Below, piece by piece: positions 14,951-23,151 of a DNA stretch of 34,462 nucleotides. The stretch is from contig JBEIHF010000025.1 of NCBI GenBank assembly GCA_040381535.1, positions 1 to 34,462 of the forward strand, in the 5' to 3' direction. The stretch is from Micavibrio_A sp040381535. GTDB taxonomy: Bacteria; Pseudomonadota; Alphaproteobacteria; Micavibrionales; Micavibrionaceae. The notes below the pieces were generated by a model. That model saw only the letters and a program-made list of their open reading frames with translations. It had not been told where the DNA came from and ran no database searches. Within the stretch, counting starts at the first letter, position 1, and each line of letters opens with the position of its first letter. Position numbers and translations under genes: made by a program.

Positions 14951-15739
14951 ATGAATGCTAATATTGAAAAGGTCGGGATTGCAGGCGCGGGTTCTTTGGG
15001 CGGAATAGTTGCAAACGCTCTCAAAAATGGGCTGAACGGCTACACACTGCACGCAATATCGGACCATGCACCCAAAACGGATTTCGGCGTGCCTAATGTA
15101 GATTTCAAAACACTCGCCAAAGAATGCGATGTGATCGTGGAATGCCTGCCCGCAGCCGCCGTTCCTGACCTTGTAAAAGCGGTTCTCGATGAAGGCAAAA
15201 CATTGGTTATGATAACAGCCGCCGCACTCGTTTTATTTCCCAATATTCAAAAAATGGCTACGGAAGGCAAAGGAAAAATTCTGGTTCCGAGCGGCGCGTT
15301 GTCGGGCCTTGATGCCGTAACAGGCCTCGCGACCCAGAGCATAACCGACGCAAAAATAATTTCTACCAAACCCCCCGCCGGTTTTAAGAACAACGCCTAT
15401 CTTTCTGAAAAGAAAATAAACATCGATGATATCAAAACGCCGACTATGATTTTTTCAGGAACGGTGAATGAAGCGGCAAAGCATTTCCCAGCCAACGTCA
15501 ATGTCGCGGCCTCCCTCGCCCTCGCCGGCATAGGCTTTGATAAAACCACGGCAGAAATCTGGGCGGACCCCACGGTGAAAACCAACGCGCATGAAATCGT
15601 CGTTTCCGGTCCATCGAGCGTCATCCGTTCCAAAATCGAAAATATGCCGGACCCTGTCAATCCAAAGAGCAGCATGCAGGCCGCCTACTCCATCATCGCA
15701 ACTTTGAAAAAACGCCGCGCCAATCTCACCATTTTTTAA
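14951..15739 (+). CDS. nadX: L-aspartate dehydrogenase
   Basis: This NAD(P)-dependent enzyme oxidises aspartate to iminoaspartate, which quinolinate synthase can use for NAD synthesis. The 262-residue protein has a Rossmann loop GIAGAGSLGG at the N-terminus and a VECLPAAAV segment. It also has LVPSGALSGLDA, NVNVAASLALAGIGFDKT, the catalytic His in KTNAHEIVVSG, and NPKSSMQAAYSI near the end. An in-frame ATG at 14933 lies inside the recO start codon region. I prefer 14951, although neither has a Shine-Dalgarno sequence. nadA and nadC are not in the window, so a role in NAD synthesis is inferred from family. The histidine phosphatase gene follows after 12 bases. Confidence 0.88.
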   Translation: MNANIEKVGIAGAGSLGGIVANALKNGLNGYTLHAISDHAPKTDFGVPNVDFKTLAKECDVIVECLPAAAVPDLVKAVLDEGKTLVMITAAALVLFPNIQKMATEGKGKILVPSGALSGLDAVTGLATQSITDAKIISTKPPAGFKNNAYLSEKKINIDDIKTPTMIFSGTVNEAAKHFPANVNVAASLALAGIGFDKTTAEIWADPTVKTNAHEIVVSGPSSVIRSKIENMPDPVNPKSSMQAAYSIIATLKKRRANLTIF

Positions 15740-15751
15740 AAAAGGACGTTT

Positions 15752-16309
15752 ATGTTACCCGCCATACCTTTTTATGTTATCCGCCACGGCGAAAGCGTCG
15801 CAAATCTGGGTCAATACACCTCCGGCCATGTCGATGTCGAATTGACGGAAAAAGGTTTACAGCAGGCCCGCCATGCCGCGAAAATTGCGGCGCAGTTGGA
15901 ACTTAAACCGACGGTCATTATTCATAGCCATCTGCAGCGCGCCAAGAAAACCGCAGAAATTATCAATGAAGGGCTTGGCATCCCGATGATCGAAGACCCG
16001 ATTATAGCCGAGCAGTTTTTCGGCGAATGGGAAGGTGTTTCGTGGGAAGTAACCCGCCAGCTAATCCGCGATGCCGTCGATCCACCCAAAGGTGAAACCC
16101 ACTCCTCGTTCCATGAGCGGGTCAAAACGGCCATCACCAAATACGTGAACGGACACAAAGGCCCAGTTCTGTTTGTCTGCCATGGGGGTGTGTTTCGCGC
16201 GATAGGCGCAATGCACGGCACGAACATGACGGGCGTGCATAATTGCTCGCTCCATTACTTTGAACCCACTAAACACGAGACATTTCCGTGGTCGGTCAGG
16301 AAATTTTAG
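15752..16309 (+). CDS. Histidine phosphatase family protein (phosphoglycerate mutase-like)
   Basis: The 185-residue protein has the branch-1 histidine phosphatase core: RHGES with the phospho-accepting His (H12), HSHLQRAKKTAE with R63, the acid/base Glu in AEQFFGEWEG (E87), and the second His in VCHGGVFRA (H144). It could be a broad-specificity phosphatase; the substrate cannot be read from sequence. I see no evidence for true phosphoglycerate mutase or for CobC, since no cobalamin genes are nearby. The ATG has AAAGGA eight bases upstream. It follows nadX in the same transcript and overlaps the end of the convergent folP by 14 bases. Confidence 0.85.
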   Translation: MLPAIPFYVIRHGESVANLGQYTSGHVDVELTEKGLQQARHAAKIAAQLELKPTVIIHSHLQRAKKTAEIINEGLGIPMIEDPIIAEQFFGEWEGVSWEVTRQLIRDAVDPPKGETHSSFHERVKTAITKYVNGHKGPVLFVCHGGVFRAIGAMHGTNMTGVHNCSLHYFEPTKHETFPWSVRKF

Positions 16310-17108
16310 AATATACAGCCAAAGCCTGTCTCGTTTCCACGACATCGTGAACGCGGAATACGCGCGCGCCCCGTTCATATCCCGCAATAGCCGCGGCAAT
16401 AGATCCTGCCAAACGCTGGTCCGCATCCGCGCCACCCATGATTGCGCCTATGAACCTTTTGCGGGAAACAGCGCACATTATCGGAACGCCGAGTGATTCG
16501 AATTCGTGCAAACGATTCAATAGCGTGATGTTGTGTTCTAAGTTTTTCCCGAAACCGATGCCCGGGTCCGTGATGATACGGTTCATTGGTATATCATTGG
16601 TTCTGCATGCACCGATACGACTCATTAGATACCCGTAAACCTCCGCAAAAACATCGTCATAATACGGCGCATCCTGCATCGTGCGTGGGTCGCCTTTCAT
16701 ATGCATCAGGCAGGCATAAACACCACTTTCAGCCACAACCTTCATGGATTCCGGATCATGGGTGAGAGCGCTTACATCGTTCACCATCGCCGCTCCTGCC
16801 TTGATCGCATCCCGCATGACCGCCGCATGGCGTGTATCCACGGAAAGCATGACGCCGCTGTCTTTAAGCCCCTCTATCACAGGGATTACGCGGCGTAGCT
16901 CTTCTTCCACCGAAACAGGCTCGGCACCGGGGCGAGTCGATTCCCCGCCGATATCGAGGATATGCGCGCCTTCCTTTGCTAGTTTCAGCCCGTGGGCGAT
17001 GGCACGCTCGGTGGTAAAGAATTGCCCGCCATCCGAAAAACTGTCGGGCGTGACATTCACGATGCCCATCAAAATCGGGCCATCGGCATTCAGGAACGGG
17101 TTATTCAT
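16296..17108 (-). CDS. folP: Dihydropteroate synthase
   Basis: FolP joins p-aminobenzoate to the pterin pyrophosphate to make dihydropteroate and is the sulfonamide target. The 270-residue TIM-barrel protein shows MGIVNVTPDSFSDGG near residue 14, DIGGESTRPGA, SVDTRHAAV, MVNDVSAL, DPGIGFGK and VSRKRFIG in the expected order. The frame extends upstream, but the ATG at 17106-17108 with GAGG upstream gives the normal N-terminus. It overlaps the folK stop by 8 bases, so the two are translationally coupled. The 3' end overlaps the convergent phosphatase gene. Confidence 0.97.
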   Translation of the reverse strand: MNNPFLNADGPILMGIVNVTPDSFSDGGQFFTTERAIAHGLKLAKEGAHILDIGGESTRPGAEPVSVEEELRRVIPVIEGLKDSGVMLSVDTRHAAVMRDAIKAGAAMVNDVSALTHDPESMKVVAESGVYACLMHMKGDPRTMQDAPYYDDVFAEVYGYLMSRIGACRTNDIPMNRIITDPGIGFGKNLEHNITLLNRLHEFESLGVPIMCAVSRKRFIGAIMGGADADQRLAGSIAAAIAGYERGARVFRVHDVVETRQALAVYSKIS

Positions 17109-17616
17109 CCCAACCATCCTCGATCGGCAAGGCTTCATGTTCCTTCGTTTTGGGAAGTGCTTCGATCAGCTGTTCCAAAGTCTTCTTGCTTTCGGGATGC
17201 ACCCATTCATCGACCACATCCGACATCGGCATCAACACGAAAGACCGGTCCTGCATCCGCGGATGCGGGACGATCAATTTTTCGCCTTCGCGGATGATTT
17301 CATCGTCATAGGCAATTACATCGAGATCCAGCAAACGCGGCGCGTTCCTAACCGTGCGGACACGGCCGAATTCTTCTTCGATTTTCAAAAGCGCATGGAG
17401 CAATTCCATCGGCTCCATATCCGTGTCCACTTCGCACACCGCGTTATGAAACCACGGATCGGTTTCGCTGTAGGGCCATGGCGCGGTTTTCCAGATACGT
17501 GAAATCTGCGTAGGTTTGATGCCCACCTGCATCATCAGCTTCAACGCCGCATAAAGCGTTTGCGAAGGCGTGCCGAAACGGCTGGGAAGGTTCGCGCCAA
17601 GGGCCACGAGGATCAT
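17101..17616 (-). CDS. folK: 2-amino-4-hydroxy-6-hydroxymethyldihydropteridine pyrophosphokinase
   Basis: FolK transfers pyrophosphate from ATP to the hydroxymethylpterin, supplying the substrate of FolP encoded directly downstream. The 171-residue protein starts ILVALGANLPSRFGTP, has the FHNAVCEVDT strand, the metal-binding APRLLDLDVIAYDD motif, and HPRMQDRSFVLMPM, all diagnostic. folB, often adjacent, is not in the window. The ATG at 17614-17616 has only a weak Shine-Dalgarno sequence (AAAGTGA). A terminator for the upstream MepK-like gene lies at 17646-17661, so folK probably has its own promoter in the 90-base gap. Confidence 0.96.
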   Translation of the reverse strand: MILVALGANLPSRFGTPSQTLYAALKLMMQVGIKPTQISRIWKTAPWPYSETDPWFHNAVCEVDTDMEPMELLHALLKIEEEFGRVRTVRNAPRLLDLDVIAYDDEIIREGEKLIVPHPRMQDRSFVLMPMSDVVDEWVHPESKKTLEQLIEALPKTKEHEALPIEDGWDE

Positions 17617-17645
17617 ATGCGGTTCACTTTACTCAATAACAAAGA

Positions 17646-17661
17646 GCCTGATTGCTCAGGC
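17646..17661 (-). terminator. Intrinsic terminator after the MepK-like gene
   Basis: GCCTGA-GCAA-TCAGGC forms a 6-bp stem on the minus strand, followed by TCTTTGTT. It lies 48 bases after the stop of the MepK-like gene. The U-tract is short, so efficiency is uncertain. Confidence 0.6.
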
Positions 17662-17709
17662 CCTTTTATAAAGGTGTTTTGCGATAAACGCTATACTAAC
17701 GCTACGCCA

Positions 17710-18306
17710 TTACCACGTGCGGACGTCCCCAGAATCCATATGCACGAAGTTGCTCTTGGGGTAATAGCCCACGCCACCGGCCTTCAAGGACACGGCCAGT
17801 TTCTTGATCTGGCTGGTGTCGAAGTTAGGCATGCGTAGGTCAATGGCCTGACCCGTCATGTGAAGTGAATTCTTGGCCACGCCTTCGGAGTTAGAGCGCA
17901 AACCCGCATTCGTTTTCGGGCAACGATAACCGGACAGAATTTCGTAAGGCTCGGTGCGGCCGGAAAGTTCATGCACCGAATAGATGATATCGATCACGCG
18001 CGGATCGATCGGGAACAATTCGTTCGATCTGAAATCACGCAGAACGATGTTAATACGGTCAAAAGCATCGGGCAGATATTTATCACCGACGCGGTAAACG
18101 CCGGAGAATGTTTCGCCCGTGTGCGAATTGCGGAACGTGATTTTGCGTGCGCCGCCAAATTGGCTGCCGCGCGAAAAGATCGCGGCGGACGCTTTCACGG
18201 GAACGATGGAGGAAGCAGCGGCGGCGCCTAGTACGATAGCGCCGAGGCCCAAAAAATTACGACGAGTGGTAGAACAGGCTTTATCGCCATTAAGCTTGGA
18301 AGTCAT
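17710..18306 (-). CDS. mepK: MepK/YcbK-like murein endopeptidase (DUF882, peptidase M15 family), Tat-exported
   Basis: E. coli MepK is a zinc endopeptidase that cuts 3-3 cross-links made by L,D-transpeptidases. This 198-residue protein has a twin-arginine signal (TTRRNFLGLGAIVLGAAAA, Arg 15-16) and a predicted cleavage near residue 41. The M15-type zinc site is intact: SLHMTGQAIDLRMP (H149 and D156) and FVHMDSG (H189), with SGYRC before it. AGAGGAT precedes the ATG at 18306. As in E. coli, where ycbK follows the L,D-transpeptidase gene ycbB, it lies beside an LdtD-like gene on the same strand. A promoter and a 15-bp palindrome precede it. Confidence 0.85.
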   Translation of the reverse strand: MTSKLNGDKACSTTRRNFLGLGAIVLGAAAASSIVPVKASAAIFSRGSQFGGARKITFRNSHTGETFSGVYRVGDKYLPDAFDRINIVLRDFRSNELFPIDPRVIDIIYSVHELSGRTEPYEILSGYRCPKTNAGLRSNSEGVAKNSLHMTGQAIDLRMPNFDTSQIKKLAVSLKAGGVGYYPKSNFVHMDSGDVRTW

Positions 18307-18330
18307 AAATCCTCTGTATGGTTTGTATAT

Positions 18331-18345
18331 TGAAGGGAACCTTCA
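18331..18345. repeat. 15-bp inverted repeat in the mepK leader
   Basis: TGAAGG-GAA-CCTTCA is a perfect 6-base-arm inverted repeat with a 3-base centre, 24 bases upstream of the mepK start codon. It could be a small RNA hairpin in the 5' leader. Its role is unknown. Confidence 0.4.
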
Positions 18346-18391
18346 GGAGACTGGGTTATTAGCAAATTTGTATACTGCGTCCAAGTCGAAA

Positions 18392-18406
18392 ATTGGTTTA
18401 ACCAAT
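18392..18406. promoter_or_regulatory. 15-bp palindrome at the mepK transcription start (candidate operator)
   Basis: ATTGGTT-T-AACCAAT is a perfect inverted repeat with 7-base arms. It overlaps the last bases of the proposed -10 box and the predicted start point, where a repressor would block initiation. It is not the same sequence as the ldtR-hemB palindrome. Confidence 0.5.
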
Positions 18407-18432
18407 ATACTCCTGTGCGCATATTCATTCAA
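18404..18432 (-). promoter_or_regulatory. Sigma-70 type promoter for mepK
   Basis: On the minus strand TTGAAT (18427-18432) is followed after 17 bases by TATATT (18404-18409). The predicted start is near 18397, leaving a leader of about 90 bases. The rest of the 241-base gap after ldtD is AT-rich, with no reading frame of note. Confidence 0.6.
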
Positions 18433-18547
18433 CTTCTTACAATAAAATGAAATTATATTGTTTTTCAAAAACTTGCCCTATGCGTATTAACCTCTTAAGA
18501 CACAAGAGTTATGACATAGAATCCCATAAACGCGTGTTTTTGTGTCG

Positions 18548-20170
18548 TTAGATTTCAGGAGTCGTTGTGGGACGCGGAATTTTGACCGCTTTCGCCGCTT
18601 TCAAAATTTCGGCGAGCTTCGCATCTTGTCCGTACACATCTTGTCCGTAGACAAGTTTGCCGTCCGCGTTCAGCCACACGGTTTGATATGTCACATAAAC
18701 AGGAATGCCTTTGTCGGTCAGCACATCGCGCATGCTGCCCGAATTGATCATCTTGTTCATGCCATCAATGGTGTAATCTTTGTTCTCACCCAAAATAAAG
18801 GCCGCAAGTTCTTCGGGTTTGGAAACACGGATGCAACCTGAACTCAAATTGCGTTCCTTGCCCTCGAACAATTCTCGGTGGTTCGTGTCATGGAGGTAAA
18901 TGTTGTAAGGATTTTCCATGATGACGCGCACTTTACCGAGCGGATTTTGATCCCCGGGTGGCTGCGTCATGCGGAGCACAGCCAAATCTTTGTTCGTAAC
19001 TTTCGTCCAGTCCACCTTGCCGGGGTCGATCTCGTTGCGTCCCACGGTCAACTTTATGCCGCGTTTGGTAAGTGAATAAGGGTCAGCCTGCAACGCCGGC
19101 AGGAAATCCTCGCGCTTGATGGTCGGCGGAACGGACCAGTTAGGGTTCAAACGCACGCCGGTGATTTCGGTTTTGAAGCTGTAGGTAGGGCGCGCCTGTT
19201 TGCCTACTATGACCGGCATTTCCAGTTTCACCGCGCCGCCTTCCACGGCCCACAAATTCGCGGACGGAATATTGACGATCACGTAACGTTCGGGACGGCC
19301 CTCCCCGATCCAACGCAGACGCTCCATGTTGGCGACAATCTGCCAAATTTTATCTTCAGATGTGCGGTTGATGATGCGCATGGCATTGGTATCGATCACA
19401 CCGTTCGTATCCAACCCGTAATCTTTTTGAACCTTCATCACGGCGACGGCAAGCGGCTCATCATAAACTTCGGCGTTCGCTTCCATCGCAGGCAGACCAA
19501 GACGTTCGCGGATCGCGGGGATCGCTGGCGAAGATTTGCCGGGTTTGATGGATTTGCCTATCTTGATCGGTTTGAAATGCTCTTCGGGCTGCGCTGCGAG
19601 CTCAATGAGTTCTTTGCGGAGCGCGCCATAGAGATTATGCGCAGGCTCCAGATTGCGGATCAACGTTACAGGGTCGGCGACATCACTCACGTCCTGCAAC
19701 AGCGCATCTGATTTCACGGGCTCGCGCCAGTATTTCGCGGCCTTATCGCCCATCCCCGCATCGCGCATACCGGTAAGGTCATGGGCATAGCGCACGACCG
19801 CATCCGAAATCAGCAGGTCGAGCTCCAATTGATTGTCCCCACCCATATCCGCGGCAAGTTTGCGGATATCTTCGATATGGTAGCGTTCGGGGTTCAGGCC
19901 ATGGGTCCATGACTCTTCAAGAATGTTCAGGATTCCCGCCACGCGCGGCTGGAACGAACCGCTGCCGCGTACCCAGATCGGGCGCATATCGCGGTTCATG
20001 TAATGAACGGTTAGGACGTCTTTGTTGTAAATCCGCTCGGCGCCGGGCAACCCGCCTGTCAAAGCCTGAGGCTGCGAGAAAACAGGCGAAGCAAGGGCTG
20101 CCCCGACCAGCAAAGCTGCGATGGGCAAAAATTTGAATCGGCCTAATCGATTTAAATAATTGTTTGCCAT
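18548..20170 (-). CDS. ldtD: L,D-transpeptidase, LdtD/YcbB type
   Basis: This periplasmic enzyme makes 3-3 cross-links between meso-diaminopimelate residues of peptidoglycan. The 540-residue protein has a signal peptide (residues 1-32), a helical N-terminal scaffold, a peptidoglycan-binding domain near 212-268, and a YkuD catalytic domain at about 295-455. The catalytic motif is NIYLHDTN (H427) and NLSSGCIRVSKP (C446). The domain order is that of YcbB. There is no clear Shine-Dalgarno sequence before the ATG at 20168-20170, but the signal peptide supports it. The C-terminal tail carries a perfect 5-residue tandem duplication VYGQD-VYGQD (DNA at 18622-18649). mepK lies downstream on the same strand but after a 241-base gap with its own promoter. 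Confidence 0.95.
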   Translation of the reverse strand: MANNYLNRLGRFKFLPIAALLVGAALASPVFSQPQALTGGLPGAERIYNKDVLTVHYMNRDMRPIWVRGSGSFQPRVAGILNILEESWTHGLNPERYHIEDIRKLAADMGGDNQLELDLLISDAVVRYAHDLTGMRDAGMGDKAAKYWREPVKSDALLQDVSDVADPVTLIRNLEPAHNLYGALRKELIELAAQPEEHFKPIKIGKSIKPGKSSPAIPAIRERLGLPAMEANAEVYDEPLAVAVMKVQKDYGLDTNGVIDTNAMRIINRTSEDKIWQIVANMERLRWIGEGRPERYVIVNIPSANLWAVEGGAVKLEMPVIVGKQARPTYSFKTEITGVRLNPNWSVPPTIKREDFLPALQADPYSLTKRGIKLTVGRNEIDPGKVDWTKVTNKDLAVLRMTQPPGDQNPLGKVRVIMENPYNIYLHDTNHRELFEGKERNLSSGCIRVSKPEELAAFILGENKDYTIDGMNKMINSGSMRDVLTDKGIPVYVTYQTVWLNADGKLVYGQDVYGQDAKLAEILKAAKAVKIPRPTTTPEI

Positions 20171-20281
20171 GGTAAAAAACGCCGTGAGAAGTGCCCCCCG
20201 ACTAGATTATCGACCCTATATATTAAAAATGTTTGAAGACGGTGGGAAGTTCGTTTTGGAAATTCAGAATAACATAAAAAA

Positions 20282-20297
20282 CGGGGAAAAATCCCCG
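20282..20297. terminator. Intrinsic terminator after ilvD
   Basis: CGGGGA-AAAA-TCCCCG forms a stem flanked by T-runs on both sides, TTTTTTATG on the minus strand and CTTTTTTC on the plus strand. It lies 33 bases after the ilvD stop, so it mainly ends the ilvD transcript, though it could work in both directions. Confidence 0.88.
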
Positions 20298-20329
20298 CTT
20301 TTTTCAAGAAAGTCGCCTGTTTCGGAAAA

Positions 20330-22072
20330 TTACAGATCCACGAACACGTGCCTCTCGCCTTTTCCGCCCGGATGAGTCGTGGCGCCCGTTCTCGCAGGAC
20401 CCACTTGTTGGGCGAACTTCCAGATAGCCCCCGCGCCATAACGGTGCTCGCGCGGCTTCCAGTTTTTCTTCCGTTCAGCGAGTTCAGACTCAGAGAGCTG
20501 AACTTCGAGTGAACCCTTCTCTGCATCTATGTGGATAACATCGCCGTTTACCAACAACCCGATGGGGCCGCCGACCGCGGCTTCGGGTCCGACATGCCCG
20601 ATGCAAAATCCGCGCGTGCCACCGGAGAACCGTCCGTCAGTGATAAGCGCAACCTTGCCGCCCATTCCTTGACCATAGAGGGCCGCGGTGGTCGACAACA
20701 TCTCGCGCATCCCCGGCCCACCCTTGGGTCCTTCGTAACGGATGACCAGAACTTCACCCTCTTTGTATTGTTTGGCGAGAACCGCTTCGAGACATTCCTG
20801 CTCGGAGTCAAAGACACGCGCCGCGCCGGTGAATTTAAGCTCATTCATGCCCGCGATTTTCACGATCGCGCCGTCGGGCGCCAGATTTCCCTTCATGCCA
20901 ACGACGCCGCCGGTTGTGGATAAAGGTGTGGATATCGAAACGATGACATCCTGATCGGGTGTCAAAATGGTATCACTCAGGTTCTGTTCGATGGTCTTGC
21001 CCGTAACCGTTATACAATCGCCATGCAAGTATCCGCCCTTCAAAAGCTCTTTCAAAACCACGGAAACACCGCCCACATCAAACATGTCTTTGGCGACGTA
21101 TTTGCCGCCCGGTTTCATGTCGGCGATATAGGGTGTTTTGCGCATGATGTCACACACATCGAAGAGGTCAAATTCGATCCCTGCTTCATGGGCCATAGCC
21201 GGAAGATGCAACGCCGCGTTCGTCGAACCGCCTGTTGCAGCCACGACCATAGCCGCATTTTCGAGCGCCTTGCGGGTCACAATATCGCGTGGACGCAAAC
21301 CGATTTTTATCAATTCCATCACGGCTTTGCCGCTGGCCGCTGCATACTCGTCGCGGGTCGTGTAGGGTGCTGGGGCCCCCGCAGATCCGGGCAACGCCAA
21401 TCCAATTGCCTCACTCACACAGGCCATGGTGTTGGCCGTGAATTGACCCCCACATGCGCCGGCGGATGGGCACGCCATGCATTCCATTTCATGCAGATCC
21501 GCATCTGAAAATTCGCCCGTCGCGTGTTTGCCGACGCCCTCGAACACATCGATGATGGTCACGTCACGCCCGCGGAATTTGCCGGGCAGGATCGATCCTC
21601 CATACATAAAGACGGACGGAACATTGAGGCGGATCATCGCCATCATCATGCCGGGGAGAGATTTATCACAACCCGCCAGCCCCACCAACGCGTCATAACA
21701 ATGACCGCGGATCGTTAATTCCACCGTATCGGCAATCGCTTCGCGGGACGGCAAAGATGAACGCATGCCTTCATGCCCCATCGCAATCCCGTCGGTGACG
21801 GTTATCGTTGTAAATTCGCGCGGGGAGCCTTGTCCCTCTTTCACGCCTTTTTTCACGGCCTGTGCCTGACGTGATAATGCGATGTTACAAGGCGCAGCTT
21901 CGTTCCAACAGGTGGCAACGCCGACCAAAGGCTGGTGTATTTCCTCATCCGTCATCCCCATCGCATAATAAAAAGCTCGGTGCGGCGCGGATTTAGGACC
22001 TTCCGTCACGTAACGGGACACTAGATTGGTTTTGTCCCATTTGCCGTCTTTATAGGGTGATTTGCGTGTCAT
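20330..22072 (-). CDS. ilvD: Dihydroxy-acid dehydratase
   Basis: This iron-sulfur enzyme dehydrates dihydroxy acids in valine and isoleucine synthesis. The 580-residue protein has the cluster cysteines in VATCWNEAAPCN (C55), GLAGCDKSLPG (C135) and PSAGACGGQFTANTM (C207). It also has GIAMGHEGMRSSLPSREAIAD and the C-terminal TDGRFSGGTRGFCIGHV block. The frame extends to 22150 inside the upstream GNAT gene. The ATG at 22070-22072 gives the family N-terminus and lies four bases after the GNAT stop, so the two genes form an operon. The terminator at 20282-20297 closes it. Confidence 0.97.
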   Translation of the reverse strand: MTRKSPYKDGKWDKTNLVSRYVTEGPKSAPHRAFYYAMGMTDEEIHQPLVGVATCWNEAAPCNIALSRQAQAVKKGVKEGQGSPREFTTITVTDGIAMGHEGMRSSLPSREAIADTVELTIRGHCYDALVGLAGCDKSLPGMMMAMIRLNVPSVFMYGGSILPGKFRGRDVTIIDVFEGVGKHATGEFSDADLHEMECMACPSAGACGGQFTANTMACVSEAIGLALPGSAGAPAPYTTRDEYAAASGKAVMELIKIGLRPRDIVTRKALENAAMVVAATGGSTNAALHLPAMAHEAGIEFDLFDVCDIMRKTPYIADMKPGGKYVAKDMFDVGGVSVVLKELLKGGYLHGDCITVTGKTIEQNLSDTILTPDQDVIVSISTPLSTTGGVVGMKGNLAPDGAIVKIAGMNELKFTGAARVFDSEQECLEAVLAKQYKEGEVLVIRYEGPKGGPGMREMLSTTAALYGQGMGGKVALITDGRFSGGTRGFCIGHVGPEAAVGGPIGLLVNGDVIHIDAEKGSLEVQLSESELAERKKNWKPREHRYGAGAIWKFAQQVGPARTGATTHPGGKGERHVFVDL

Positions 22073-22076
22073 GACT

Positions 22077-22577
22077 TCAGGCTGCTTTCTTTTGGGCTTG
22101 CGCCACATCCACGATGGCCTGCCCTTCGAGACGGTAAACCGTCCATTCATCCATGGCCTTCGCGCCGAGCGCTTTGTAAAATTCTATCGATGGCGCGTTC
22201 CAATTAAGAACCGAAAATTCGACGCGGCCGCAGTTCTCTTGAAGCGCACGCTGGGCCAGATATTGGAAAAACTTTTTGCCGATGCCGTTGCCACGGAATT
22301 CCGGAATCACGAACAAATCTTCCAGGTAAATGCCCGCCTTCCCCATGAATGTGGAGAAATTGTAAAAGCACAGCGCGAAGCCGGCGGGCTTCCCGTTTAC
22401 TTCAGCGATAGCACAGAATGCCTTCGGACGAGGCGCAAACAAGGCCGTTTCGATGTCTTTCGGGGTCGCTTTCGCGTCATGCTCGAGCTTTTCGTAAATG
22501 GCGAGTTTTTTGATGAACTGCACGATGAGCGCGCAATCGTCTTTGGTCGCGGGGCGAATGATCGTATCTACCGTCAT
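22077..22577 (-). CDS. GNAT-family N-acetyltransferase, diamine/thialysine acetyltransferase-like
   Basis: The 166-residue protein is a single GNAT domain. Its acetyl-CoA loop is YLEDLFVIPEFRGNGIGKKF (the RGNGIG core), followed by VEFSVLNWNAPSIEFYKALGA with the conserved N-x-x-A-x-x-F-Y-x-x-x-G-A. The YLEDLFV strand and WTVYRLEG tail are typical of the spermidine/spermine and thialysine acetyltransferase branch. The acceptor cannot be read from sequence. AAGGAG lies seven bases before the ATG at 22575-22577. ilvD starts four bases after its stop. The reason for the pairing with branched-chain synthesis is not obvious. Confidence 0.87.
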   Translation of the reverse strand: MTVDTIIRPATKDDCALIVQFIKKLAIYEKLEHDAKATPKDIETALFAPRPKAFCAIAEVNGKPAGFALCFYNFSTFMGKAGIYLEDLFVIPEFRGNGIGKKFFQYLAQRALQENCGRVEFSVLNWNAPSIEFYKALGAKAMDEWTVYRLEGQAIVDVAQAQKKAA

Positions 22578-22610
22578 GATGTGCTCCTTGTATTAAGACA
22601 AAAGTTTTAG

Positions 22611-22624
22611 GCGGGCGAACCCGC
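22611..22624 (-). terminator. Hairpin downstream of the PH-domain genes (weak terminator candidate)
   Basis: GCGGG-TTCG-CCCGC on the minus strand is a stable tetraloop hairpin followed by CTAAAACTTTT. A second small stem, GAGCC-GTG-GGCTC, lies just before it at about 22633-22645. It sits between the end of the PH-domain operon and the GNAT-ilvD operon. The U-tract is poor, so termination is uncertain. Confidence 0.4.
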
Positions 22625-22646
22625 TTTTGCAAGAGCCCACGGCTCC

Positions 22647-23138
22647 CTATTTGTTGACGAGAATTTCGTTTACTTTGGATCGGAACGGGATCGCATTGGC
22701 AACGAATGGCACCATAATACGTTTTTGACCCGTACCCGTGAGGATCACGGCGGCGTATTTGAACAACTGTCCAATCGGAGTTATGCCGAGTTCGATACTC
22801 TCGATCTGTGAATAACGAAGCTCGATCATATCTGCGTATAAAATCCCGCTACGAACGAAAATACGTTTGGTTGTTGCTGCCAAAATCAAAAAATGGCGCG
22901 TCAAATGCGCGATGATGACCATGATGAGGCCCACCACTATCAAAAATCCTCCCAGATTTACAGATATGCCGATGGCTATAAGCGCGCCGATGATGGCCAC
23001 AGCCACACCCTTCCAGTAAATGGCGGGGTGGATAGTCACGGCCTCGACCATTTTCTCATCCTCGATGAGCGTGATGCCCGCAAGGGTCAAAACTTCCAAC
23101 GGGTTTTTGGCGGGTTTGGCGAAAGATGATTTGGTCAT
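22647..23138 (-). CDS. Membrane protein with bacterial PH domain (second of a pair)
   Basis: This 163-residue protein has a short cytoplasmic N-terminus and two adjacent membrane helices at about residues 45-85. A bacterial PH-like (YdbS/YdbT, bPH2) domain follows, with TTKRIFVRSGILYADMIELRY, then SQIESIELG and a closing IPF-RSKVNEIL helix. The frame is open to 23204, but AAGGAG before the ATG at 23136-23138 decides the start. It lies 13 bases after its upstream PH-domain neighbour. Function is unknown; the domains are thought to pack against the membrane. Confidence 0.8.
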   Translation of the reverse strand: MTKSSFAKPAKNPLEVLTLAGITLIEDEKMVEAVTIHPAIYWKGVAVAIIGALIAIGISVNLGGFLIVVGLIMVIIAHLTRHFLILAATTKRIFVRSGILYADMIELRYSQIESIELGITPIGQLFKYAAVILTGTGQKRIMVPFVANAIPFRSKVNEILVNK

Positions 23139-23151
23139 TGCCGTTCTCCTT

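Noticed and set aside
17617..17709. Promoter TATACT near 17690 for a plus-strand gene
   Set aside because: No plus-strand gene follows; the next genes on both sides are on the minus strand, and no -35 is correctly spaced.
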